NCBI GenBank assembly: GCA_004295005.1 | Contig: SHNG01000194.1 | Coordinates: 1-41,567 of the forward strand | Origin: Gammaproteobacteria bacterium | GTDB lineage: Bacteria; Pseudomonadota; Gammaproteobacteria; Xanthomonadales; Rhodanobacteraceae | Reading direction: 5' to 3' | Length of the DNA stretch: 41,567 nucleotides | Shown here: one piece after another, positions 11,661 through 20,436 of the stretch | Layout of the letters: each line of letters opens with the position of its first letter | How positions within the stretch are numbered: the first letter of the stretch is position 1 | Made by a program: the position numbers and the translations under genes | Notes under the pieces: generated by a model | Seen by the model: only the letters and a program-made list of their open reading frames with translations | What the model was told of the DNA's origin: nothing | Database searches by the model: none

Positions 11661-13594
11661 GCTTGCGGTTTCGCGTCAGCGTCTGCGTCTTGTCCGTTGG
11701 TCTGTTGTCTTTGGCCGGATGCAAGCCGGCTTCCAATCCTGCACCCGGCCCTGCTGCCCAGTCACGTACGGTGGTGATCGGCTTCGATGGCCTCGATCCC
11801 GTGCTCAGCGAACGCTGGATGCAGGAAGGACGCCTGCCCAATTTTTCGGCCCTGCGCGAGCAGGGTCACTACCAGCACCTGGCCACCAGCAACCCGCCGC
11901 AGTCGCCGGTGGCCTGGGCCAGCTTTGCCACCGGCCTCGACCCCGGCGGCCACGGCATCTTCGACTTCCTGCGTCGCGCACCGGATTCCTATGCCATCGA
12001 TTTCAGCATCGCCGAGCAGCAAGCACCCTCAACCGTGTTGCCCCTGTTTGGCTATCGAATTCCGCTGAGTGAAGGCGAGCTGCGCAATCGCCGCCAGGGC
12101 ACGCCATTCTGGCTGGATGCCGAACGCGATGGACAACGCGCCAGCGTGCTGCGGGTGCCGGTCACCTATCCGCCCGATCCGGTCTCGCACATGATTTCCG
12201 GCATGGGCGTGCCCGACCTGCTTGGCACCCAGGGCACCTATACCCTGCTCGCCACGCGGCCGATGCCGGGTGCGGAAAGCGGCGGTCGCGTGGTGCTTGC
12301 ACCGGTGGACGAGGACGGCATCGTGCGCAGCACGCTGGAGGGGCCGGCGCACCCGTTTGATGCCGATGCGCCACCCTTGTCGATTCCCATGCAACTTGCG
12401 GCCAATGGCGATGGGGCGATCCTCACCCTGGATGACCAGGCACACGCACTCAAGTCGGGCCAATGGTCCAACTGGATCCGCGTGCGCTTCAGCATGGGTA
12501 TCTTCGGCAGCGTTCCCGGCATGTTGCGCGCGTATCTGCGTGAAGGCTTTCCGCGTCCGCTGCTGTACCTGTCGCCCTTGCAGGCGGACCCATCGGAAAG
12601 CGCGCTGACGATTTCCTCGCCACCCGAGTACGCGGCAAACCTGGCCGCACGCATCGGTGACTTCCACACCTTGGGCATGCCGGAAGAAACCTGGGCGCTC
12701 AACCAGGGGCACCTTGAAGAAGCCGCCTGGCTGGACATGGTCAAGACCACGCTCGCCGAAGGCGAAGCCATGTTGTACGACGCCCTCGACCGGCATGACA
12801 GCGAACTGGTCATCGAAGTGTTCGTGCAGCCGGATCGGGTCAGCCACATGTTCTGGCGTGGCCTCGATGAAAGCCATCCGTTGCATGCGCAGAGCAGCGA
12901 ACTGGCTCGCGGCGCGATCCCGTGGATCTATGCGCAGTCCGATCGCGTGCTGGGCGAAGTACGCAAGCGCCTGGGGCCGGATGATCGCCTGATCGTGTTG
13001 TCTGACCACGGCTTCGCCTCGTTCCGCCGCAGCGTTCACCTCAATCGCTGGCTGGCCGATCACGGCTACTTGGTTATGAAGGCTGGCGCCGACGCAACAC
13101 AGCCCCTGTTTGCGGCGGTGGACTGGAGCAGAACTCGCGCCTATGCGCTCGGATTGAATGGCGTGTACATCAATCTCCAAGGGCGCGAACCCGAAGGCAT
13201 TGTCAACGCGATGGATGCCGCCGCGCTCGAACAGCAGTTGGTGTCCGAATTGGGTGAACTGCGTGATCCGGCAAACCAGCAAGCCATGGTGCGAAGGATC
13301 TATCGCGCCACCTCGATCTACACCGACAGCCATCGAAAGGATTCACCGGATCTGATCGTGGGTTACGAGCCCGGCTACCGCGCCTCCTGGCAGACGTCGC
13401 TCGGCGCCACACCAGCCGAATTGGTCGAGGACAACCTGCAGAACTGGAGCGGCGATCACTGCATCGATCCTGGCGCCGTACCCGGTGTGCTGTTCACCTC
13501 GTTCAAGCCGGAGTCCTCGGCAACCGACATCACCGGTCTCGCCAAGTTGATCCGTCGTGTGCAGGATCATGGCCACGTCCGGGCTACGCATTGA
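11657..13594 (+). CDS. AlkP-superfamily phosphohydrolase/phosphodiesterase lipoprotein
   Basis: A 645-residue protein of the alkaline-phosphatase superfamily (type I phosphodiesterase/nucleotide pyrophosphatase-like, COG3379-like). It starts with a lipoprotein signal ending in LAGC (Cys about 22), so it is tethered to a membrane. Metal-site segments are VVIGFDGLDP (about 40), the nucleophile loop NPPQSPVAWASFATG (about 85-100), QPDRVSHMFWRG and VLSDHGFASF. The GTG start overlaps the previous stop, and its own stop overlaps the start of the following membrane-protein gene. The substrate is unknown; phospho- or phosphonate-ester hydrolysis, or transfer of a lipid or glycan head group, are the usual chemistries. 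Confidence 0.88.
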   Translation: MSLRFRVSVCVLSVGLLSLAGCKPASNPAPGPAAQSRTVVIGFDGLDPVLSERWMQEGRLPNFSALREQGHYQHLATSNPPQSPVAWASFATGLDPGGHGIFDFLRRAPDSYAIDFSIAEQQAPSTVLPLFGYRIPLSEGELRNRRQGTPFWLDAERDGQRASVLRVPVTYPPDPVSHMISGMGVPDLLGTQGTYTLLATRPMPGAESGGRVVLAPVDEDGIVRSTLEGPAHPFDADAPPLSIPMQLAANGDGAILTLDDQAHALKSGQWSNWIRVRFSMGIFGSVPGMLRAYLREGFPRPLLYLSPLQADPSESALTISSPPEYAANLAARIGDFHTLGMPEETWALNQGHLEEAAWLDMVKTTLAEGEAMLYDALDRHDSELVIEVFVQPDRVSHMFWRGLDESHPLHAQSSELARGAIPWIYAQSDRVLGEVRKRLGPDDRLIVLSDHGFASFRRSVHLNRWLADHGYLVMKAGADATQPLFAAVDWSRTRAYALGLNGVYINLQGREPEGIVNAMDAAALEQQLVSELGELRDPANQQAMVRRIYRATSIYTDSHRKDSPDLIVGYEPGYRASWQTSLGATPAELVEDNLQNWSGDHCIDPGAVPGVLFTSFKPESSATDITGLAKLIRRVQDHGHVRATH

Positions 13595-14367
13595 GCATGG
13601 GCCTGCTGGATTTTCTCGCTTGGCCGTTTGCTGCACTCGACGATCTTGTCGCTGCGGTACACGTTCCCGCATGGCTGCGTTTGATTGCCTGGGGCTGGCT
13701 CAGTGGTTATGCGGGCATGTGGATCTATCGGCGCTTCTCGCCACAACAGCGCATTGCCGAGGTGCGCACGTCCTTGGCCGAAGTGCAGAAACAACTGGCC
13801 TCCTATGACGGCGAATTTTCCGGCCTGCTGCCCTTGATCCGCAGGCAATTCTCGCTGGCCATGCGCCAGTTGCGACTGACCGCAGGCGCTGCACTGCTGG
13901 CCGCGTTGCCGATCCTGCTCATGCTTCCCTGGCTCTCCAACAGCTTTTCCGAACGTTTTCCCGCGGCCGGTGAATCCATTGCCGCATGTGCCGAGCCAGC
14001 GCAGGCCGTTGCTCAATGGCAATGGAATGGACATGCCCTAGCCAGCAATGCCGAAGGTTGCCAGCAAGTGGATTGGCCCGAGCATGGCCAGCCGCTGCAA
14101 CTGAGCGAAGGCTCAATCGCCTTGCTGCAACTGCCCTTGCCTGCACCCGTCGGCATCGTGCACAAGCGTCATTGGCTCAATGCGTTGGTCGGCAATCCCG
14201 TAGGCTACCTGCCGGAGCAGGCAGGCACAGCGAGCATTCGCCTGCATTTGCCCTATCAGGAATTCATTCCGATCGGACCCTCCTGGATGCGCGGCTGGGA
14301 ATCGGTGTACTTTCTGAGCGCGCTCGTCGTTTCGCTGTGGCTGCGCTGGCGCTGGAAACTCAACTGA
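13591..14367 (+). CDS. EMC3/Oxa1-like (DUF106-type) membrane protein
   Basis: A 258-residue integral membrane protein. Hydrophobic helices lie near 28-45, 97-118 and 236-254. Between the first two is a charged, amphipathic coil (QQRIAEVRTSLAEVQKQL...) and a basic, Gln-rich stretch, the layout of the EMC3/TMCO1/DUF106 branch of the Oxa1 insertase superfamily. Between helices 2 and 3 is a soluble, probably periplasmic region of about 115 residues. A TTG at 13591 or an ATG at 13597 may be the start; both overlap or abut the stop of the phosphohydrolase gene. The family call rests on topology and coil position, not on a motif, so it is tentative. Confidence 0.65.
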   Translation: MSMGLLDFLAWPFAALDDLVAAVHVPAWLRLIAWGWLSGYAGMWIYRRFSPQQRIAEVRTSLAEVQKQLASYDGEFSGLLPLIRRQFSLAMRQLRLTAGAALLAALPILLMLPWLSNSFSERFPAAGESIAACAEPAQAVAQWQWNGHALASNAEGCQQVDWPEHGQPLQLSEGSIALLQLPLPAPVGIVHKRHWLNALVGNPVGYLPEQAGTASIRLHLPYQEFIPIGPSWMRGWESVYFLSALVVSLWLRWRWKLN

Positions 14368-14389
14368 TCCAGTCAATCCGGCGCAACCT

Positions 14390-14659
14390 TCAGCGCATCG
14401 CCCCATCCGTCTGGCGGCACTCATCAACAAACGCGCGTACCCGCGCAACATCAAATGGCCAGCCCAATTCGCGTCCGTTGCGCGTATCGCACAACACCGG
14501 CACGCGCTCACCATAGCGCAGCGTCAATTCTTCATCACCCTCGATGCCGATGCACACAAAATCGGGCGCATGCGCGGCAGCCAGCACCTCAACCGCGCGA
14601 TCGCACAGCTCGCACTCCTCACCCACATGAAGAATCCAGCGCGGCGATGGCGTACTCAT
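14390..14659 (-). CDS. Glutaredoxin-like (DUF836) thiol protein
   Basis: An 89-residue thioredoxin-fold protein with the active-site pair in GEECELCDRA (C-E-L-C, about 15-18) and the cis-proline segment RVPVLCD (about 53). Family members are small glutaredoxin-like proteins of unknown partner. The ATG overlaps the stop of the sulfatase-like gene (ATGA), so it is translated from the same message. No signal peptide is present, which puts it in the cytosol, whereas the upstream product is an exported lipoprotein. Confidence 0.82.
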   Translation of the reverse strand: MSTPSPRWILHVGEECELCDRAVEVLAAAHAPDFVCIGIEGDEELTLRYGERVPVLCDTRNGRELGWPFDVARVRAFVDECRQTDGAMR

Positions 14660-16407
14660 TGGGCTGACTTTGGAGGACTGCCTGCGGATTTTTCGGAGTC
14701 CGACAGTCGCCGATACTCCTGCATGGCCGAGCCTGCCTGATCAGGCTGACCGTCCTTCTCAAGGGCCGCGCCCAGATTGAACCAGGCTTCCTTGCGCCGC
14801 GGCTGCAATTCGGCCAAGGCCGCCCATTGTTCCGCGGCAGCGGCGAATTTCTCCGTCCGCATCAAGGCATCGCCCAAGGCGTAGCGGGCTTCCGCGCGGC
14901 GCGGTTCCACTTCAACAGCGTGCTTCAATACCTCGACCGCCTCTGCGTTCTGGCCAAGGCGCAGCAGACAGATACCCAGGCGCAGGTTGGCAAAGCGGCT
15001 GTCCGGGTCCGTCTTCAGCACCTCGGCAAAAACCTCTCGCGCATCGACAAATTGATTGGCGCGCAGCAGGCGCTCGCCTTCCTGCAATCGGTCACGCATC
15101 TGCAATCGGGATTTCGGATCGGCCAGGTTTCCGCTCGGCGCCTCGACAGGTCCGCCCACTCCGACATAACCCAGGCTGCGCAAGCGCTGCATGGCGGCCT
15201 CATCCGACGTCGTGGTCGCAACGCGCGCAGCTTCACGGGTGGATTGCGCCAACGCAACGCCCAACCGGTCGGTATTCACTACATCTTCCGCAATGCGGTT
15301 GTTGGCCTCGCTTGGGTCTGCGTCCAGCTTGTAAAGCTCTGGTGATGGCGAAGCTATGAGCTTCCAGTTTCCATCCAGCCATGCCTCCAGCGGAGCCCAT
15401 CCGTAATAGGTCCAGGGTAGCCAGGTTTCCATGCGCGCCGGATGCGCCGCCAGGTCGCCACTTGCAAGACCGGCTGCAAACGAGCGGCCGTCAATGCCTT
15501 CCAGGGCGGGCAACTTGAGCAACTCAAGAACGGTTGGAGCGATATCCACAAGCTGCATGGGAGCATCGCTTCGTCCTGATTGGGTGTGATCTGGCCAGGA
15601 AACGATCAGCGGCACGCGCATGGTGGAGTCGTAGATGAAATAGCCATGCGTGTTCTCCTGGTGCTCACCCAATGCTTCGCCATGATCGGCGGTCAACACG
15701 ACCAGCAGGGACCGGGCCCCGCTGCGCGCTCGTGCTGCTTCAAGCAACTTGCCTGCCCAATAGTCCGTGTAGCTCACCTCGCCGTAATACGCGCCGTGTT
15801 CCCCCGCCTGCCAGAACTCACGCGGCGGCGCATAGGGATCATGGGGGTCGTAGAAGTGCACCCAGGTAAAAGTGGGCGAGTCGCCTGAACGCGTCCACCA
15901 ACCCAGCACGGCCTGCACGGTGTCTTCGGCACGCCGCTCGACCCAGCCCTGCTCGCCGTCATTCATATCATCGTCGTACAGTTCGAACCCGCGATCCAGT
16001 CCGAACATGGCCTGCAGGGGAAAGCCACTGACAAAGGCGGCGGTGCGGTAGCCCGATTGCTTGAGGCGCTCCTGAAGCATGGGCACGTCGATGGGAACAC
16101 TCTGCCCGTTGTCACGCACGCCGTGATGGACTGGCCAGCGCCCGGACAGCATGGACGCATGCGAGGGCAAGGTCAGCGGCACTGGCGAAACCGCTGCTGG
16201 AAACAAGTATCCGCTTGCAGCCAGGGCATCGATGGCTGGCGTCTCGCGCCGGGAATCCAGGATTCCCAGGGCATCGGGTCGCAACGTATCGATCGTGACC
16301 AAGAGGACATCCGGGGCGGGGCGGGGGCCACCACAACAGGCCAGCAACGCACACGTCGCGCACAACAAGGCCAGACGTACAAGGGGAGGAATCGGGAGCA
16401 TGCGCAT
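14656..16407 (-). CDS. Sulfatase-like lipoprotein with C-terminal TPR domain, Thr-type active site
   Basis: A 583-residue protein. The lipoprotein signal ends in LLAC (Cys about 24). The sulfatase/AlkP fold follows: DVLLVTIDTLRPDALG (metal Asps), PLTLPSHASMLSGRWP (active-site loop), FYDPHDPYAPP, LTADHGEALGEH and HGYFIYDSTMRVPLI. Residues about 430-560 hold TPR repeats (FVDAREVFAEVLKTDPDS, NAEAVEVLKHAVEVEPRRAEARYALGDAL, EKFAAAAEQWAALAELQP). The formylglycine signature C/S-x-P-x-R is not present: the nucleophile position is Thr and the Arg is His (T-L-P-S-H). It is therefore unlikely to be a formylglycine sulfatase and may use Thr as LtaS-like and phosphoglycerol-transferase-like enzymes do. 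It heads a two-gene unit with the glutaredoxin-like gene. Confidence 0.88.
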   Translation of the reverse strand: MRMLPIPPLVRLALLCATCALLACCGGPRPAPDVLLVTIDTLRPDALGILDSRRETPAIDALAASGYLFPAAVSPVPLTLPSHASMLSGRWPVHHGVRDNGQSVPIDVPMLQERLKQSGYRTAAFVSGFPLQAMFGLDRGFELYDDDMNDGEQGWVERRAEDTVQAVLGWWTRSGDSPTFTWVHFYDPHDPYAPPREFWQAGEHGAYYGEVSYTDYWAGKLLEAARARSGARSLLVVLTADHGEALGEHQENTHGYFIYDSTMRVPLIVSWPDHTQSGRSDAPMQLVDIAPTVLELLKLPALEGIDGRSFAAGLASGDLAAHPARMETWLPWTYYGWAPLEAWLDGNWKLIASPSPELYKLDADPSEANNRIAEDVVNTDRLGVALAQSTREAARVATTTSDEAAMQRLRSLGYVGVGGPVEAPSGNLADPKSRLQMRDRLQEGERLLRANQFVDAREVFAEVLKTDPDSRFANLRLGICLLRLGQNAEAVEVLKHAVEVEPRRAEARYALGDALMRTEKFAAAAEQWAALAELQPRRKEAWFNLGAALEKDGQPDQAGSAMQEYRRLSDSEKSAGSPPKSAQ

Positions 16408-16550
16408 TCCGCTTGGAAATCCGGCAGTTTACGCGTGCAGCCGTCGTTCCGGCGCCCTCAGACCCGCCTTCAAAGCCTGCATTTACGGCGCGCGTACCCT
16501 GCGCGAGGCCAAGTTGAGCCCGGATCGGGGTGGGTACGCCCGCAGTTGCA

Positions 16551-16580
16551 TTGACTTGGGCGGCTCCGTCCGACTATGGT
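16551..16580 (+). promoter_or_regulatory. Sigma70-type promoter for the PPC-like secreted protein
   Basis: TTGACT at 16551-16556 and TATGGT at 16575-16580 are 18 bases apart. The start codon at 16695 would lie about 107 bases beyond the predicted transcription start. The region 16408-16694 is otherwise the divergent promoter space with the sulfatase-like gene and shows no gene. Confidence 0.5.
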
Positions 16581-16694
16581 GTTAGGGCTGTCTGCGGTAA
16601 GCAGGACGCTGCAACCGCTTCGACTCGATGTTGCCATGACCGGATAGTCATGTTCGAGCAATTCAAACTTAGCTACCGCCTGGGGAACCCAAGA

Positions 16695-17285
16695 ATGAAA
16701 CACGCCATGACCCTGTTGGCCGCCGCCGTGCTTTGCAGTTTTGCAATGAGTGCCTCGGCCGCCAATCGCTCCGATCCTGATTTCGTTCCGACCAATACCG
16801 GTCCGGCACCGCTCGGTGGTGGTTCCTGCGCTACCCCGGTCACGATCGGCTCGCTGCCGTTCAGCCAGGCCGGCAACACCTGCGGCGGCACCAACAACAT
16901 CACCAACTACGGTGGTCCCTGCGGTACCGCTCTGCCGTTTCCCTACCCGGGCCCGGAAGACGTCTGGGCAATTACCGTGGGTGCCGGTAATGCGATCACG
17001 GTCAGCGCCGACCTGACCGGCAGCACGGGCGACCTTGCGCTCTATCTGCTCAGCACCTGCGGCAATGGCAGTTCTTGTCTGTTTGCCTCCCAGGATGCCA
17101 TCGGTCCGGGCGCGGGGCCGGAAGACATGAACGGCGGTGCAGCCCTGACCGGCTTGACCGCGGGCAGCACCTACTACATCTACGTCGATTCCTATTACGG
17201 TTCGGGCGGTGCGGAATGCGGCACCTACACGCTGAACGTTGGCGGCACTTTGCCGGTTTCGCTGGAATCCTATTCCATCGACTGA
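16695..17285 (+). CDS. Secreted PPC-like beta-sandwich protein
   Basis: A 196-residue exported protein. The signal peptide MKHAMTLLAAAVLCSFAMSASA is followed by a Cys-rich N-terminal part and a region resembling bacterial pre-peptidase C-terminal (PPC) domains: PEDVWAITVGAGNAITVSAD, TGDLALYLLSTCG and STYYIYVDSYYG. Paired cysteines suggest disulfides. It ends in LPVSLESYSID. The ATG at 16695 is chosen for the signal peptide; an in-frame ATG at 16650 would put a non-signal stretch first. The protein carries no protease domain itself; a binding or structural role is only a guess. It is followed by a strong terminator. Confidence 0.8.
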   Translation: MKHAMTLLAAAVLCSFAMSASAANRSDPDFVPTNTGPAPLGGGSCATPVTIGSLPFSQAGNTCGGTNNITNYGGPCGTALPFPYPGPEDVWAITVGAGNAITVSADLTGSTGDLALYLLSTCGNGSSCLFASQDAIGPGAGPEDMNGGAALTGLTAGSTYYIYVDSYYGSGGAECGTYTLNVGGTLPVSLESYSID

Positions 17286-17308
17286 GTCACGTTGGAAAGT
17301 TGTCCCCA

Positions 17309-17340
17309 CCAAAACCCACCGCCGGTGGGTTTTGGTTTTT
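17309..17340 (+). terminator. Strong intrinsic terminator or attenuator
   Basis: A perfect 12-bp stem (CCAAAACCCACC with GGTGGGTTTTGG) around a 3-base loop is followed by five T. It lies in the 73-base gap between two plus-strand secreted-protein genes and ends only 18 bases before the next start codon. Confidence 0.9.
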
Positions 17341-17358
17341 CTGCCTCTGGAATTTCCG

Positions 17359-18756
17359 ATGTCGAGATTGATCCTTTTCCTGCTGTTGATGGTGCATTCG
17401 GCGATTTTGTTCGCGGAGAGCCTGGTCATCGAGCCCAAGCACGCGAGCTTTGAGCCTGCCGTATCGTCTACTCCCATCAGGCACGAATACACCATCAGCA
17501 ATCGCGGCAGCACGCCGGTGGAAATCCGCGAGTGGAAGGCCATCAGCGGCGTGGGCGAGGTCATTGGCCTGCCCAAATTGCTTGAAGCCGGCGAATCGCA
17601 ATCTTTCGAAGTGCACCTGAATTTGCCCCCAAAGGTCGGCAGTGCAGGTTTCCGCTACGCCCTGTTCAGCGACGAGCCCGACGTCGAACGCTACCGTTTC
17701 ACCCTGTCAGGATTCGCCTATTCGCTGATTACGCCCGAGCAACCGGCTGTCGATTTCGGTACACGGGCAGTCGCTACCGGCCAGAGTCGGCCGGTCACGT
17801 TCTCGGCGCGGGAATCCACGCCGTTGAAATTGGCAAACGTAAAAAGTGCACCGGATTGGTTGCAGGTCGGAATCAAGGATCAGACGGCAACTCTGACCAT
17901 CCGGCAACAGCCGCAAGCCGGCTTCCGCATAGGTACTGTGCAGATCGCCACCAACCTGCCGCAGCAACCGATGGTGGAAATCAATGTGCGTGCGGTACTG
18001 GCCGGGGTGCTTTCCTCGGACATCTACGCAATGGGCTTCAAGCCTGCCGAAGTGGGTCAGTCCGTGAATGCCGATGTCGAACTCCATTACTCGGGATCAT
18101 CGGACATCGGCAAGCTGGAAATCGACCTTCCCGATCACTGGAAGGCGCGCCGATCGACCTGCGACGCCAAGTCCGGGGATGCCAGGTCCTGCCTGCGCGT
18201 ACACGTATCGCTCAAGGTTGCCGAGAAAGGCACCAGCACGGGCAATCTGGTGTTCCGCATGCCAGGGGAAGGAGAGTTGGCCATTCCTTATGGCCTGATG
18301 GTGCTCGGCGAAGGCCAGCCAGTGCGGGAGCTGGTGGTCGGGAATGCAGCGACGGATGAAAGGATCGACATCACCCGCGCCGTGACCGGTGACAGGGAGC
18401 CTTTGGTTCCGCCACCCGCCCAGGCGCCTGACAACAATGAGTCAGCAACCCGCGTTGCACGCAGCAGCGGCCCAGGGCCGGTGAAACTGCACTGGAGTGC
18501 GAAGAATGAGAGCAAGGTGTTCGGTTACATGGTGTACCGCAGCCAGGATCGGGCTGGACCCTTCGTACGCGTGACGGACGCGCCGATTGCCAAGCGTGAC
18601 AATGCTGCCGGGCAGGACAACCGCTACGTATTTGTCGACGCCAGTGTGGAAGTCGGCAAAACGTACTACTACTACATCGATTCACTGGCCGATAGCGGTT
18701 TCCAGCAACGCTTTTCGCCGGTCTTCTCCAAGACAATCACGAGCGGAAAACAATAA
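17359..18756 (+). CDS. Secreted protein with ASH/DUF1573-like Ig domains and C-terminal Fn3 domain
   Basis: A 465-residue exported protein. A signal peptide (MSRLILFLLLMVHSAILFA) precedes Ig-like strands of the ASH/DUF1573 type (about 20-115: YTISNRGSTPVEIREWKAIS, LEAGESQSFEVHLNLPP; and about 125-215: VDFGTRAVATGQ, PDWLQVGI, IATNLPQQPMVEINVRAVLAG). A third beta region follows, then a low-complexity linker (about 365-395) and a fibronectin type III domain (about 400-460: VKLHWSAKNESKVFGYMVYRS, YYYYIDSLADSG). No enzymatic motif is seen. The ribosome-binding site is weak. The terminator just before it means it depends on read-through or on a promoter inside the upstream gene. An adhesive or scaffold role in the periplasm or on the surface is plausible. 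Confidence 0.78.
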   Translation: MSRLILFLLLMVHSAILFAESLVIEPKHASFEPAVSSTPIRHEYTISNRGSTPVEIREWKAISGVGEVIGLPKLLEAGESQSFEVHLNLPPKVGSAGFRYALFSDEPDVERYRFTLSGFAYSLITPEQPAVDFGTRAVATGQSRPVTFSARESTPLKLANVKSAPDWLQVGIKDQTATLTIRQQPQAGFRIGTVQIATNLPQQPMVEINVRAVLAGVLSSDIYAMGFKPAEVGQSVNADVELHYSGSSDIGKLEIDLPDHWKARRSTCDAKSGDARSCLRVHVSLKVAEKGTSTGNLVFRMPGEGELAIPYGLMVLGEGQPVRELVVGNAATDERIDITRAVTGDREPLVPPPAQAPDNNESATRVARSSGPGPVKLHWSAKNESKVFGYMVYRSQDRAGPFVRVTDAPIAKRDNAAGQDNRYVFVDASVEVGKTYYYYIDSLADSGFQQRFSPVFSKTITSGKQ

Positions 18757-18760
18757 GCCA

Positions 18761-18780
18761 GCGGCCGACACTTCGGCTGC
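18761..18780. terminator. Possible bidirectional hairpin between convergent genes
   Basis: GCGGCCGA and TCGGCTGC form an 8-bp stem with one G-T type mismatch around CACT. It lies in the 34-base gap between the converging Fn3-protein and sdaA genes. There is no T-run, so it is a weak candidate. Confidence 0.3.
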
Positions 18781-18790
18781 AACGAAGTAC

Positions 18791-20173
<1,383 letters not shown>

Positions 20174-20249
20174 GCATGGAAGTCCAAATGGGTTGAGCCT
20201 GCCATTCTACGCTGTTCGCGGCACCGAACCTGCCTCGCTTCCCGGCTCG

Positions 20250-20436
20250 TCGTAGAGCGGAGCTTGCTCCGCTTGGGCTCTGCCGAGCGACTGCAGCCGA
20301 GCAAGCTCGGCTCTACAATTGGGCGCGACCAGACATTTACCCGTAGAGCGGAGCTTGCTCCGCTTCCTTCATCGTAGAGCGGAGCTTGCCCGCTTGGGCT
20401 CTGCCGGGCGGCTGCAGCCGAGCAAGCTCGGCTCTA
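20250..20436 (+). repeat. REP-type palindrome cluster 2
   Basis: Five units are seen: GTAGAGCGGAGCTTGCTCCG type at about 20253, 20344 and 20372 (the last with a deleted base pair in the stem), and the reverse AGCCGAGCAAGCTCGGCTC type at about 20298 and 20417. GTAG heads each unit in its own orientation. The block GGGCTCTGCCG-GCNGCTGCAGCCGAGC occurs twice (about 20275 and 20396), so pairs were copied together. The CTA at 20434-20436 is the TAG stop of the gene to the right. Confidence 0.85.

Noticed and set aside
12029-13333. Minus-strand open frame antisense to the AlkP-type lipoprotein gene
   Set aside because: The plus strand carries the lipobox and metal-site motifs; the antisense product is a composition artefact.
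16569-16700. ATG at 16650 as start of the PPC-like protein
   Set aside because: It would place 15 polar residues before a clean signal peptide that begins at the ATG at 16695.
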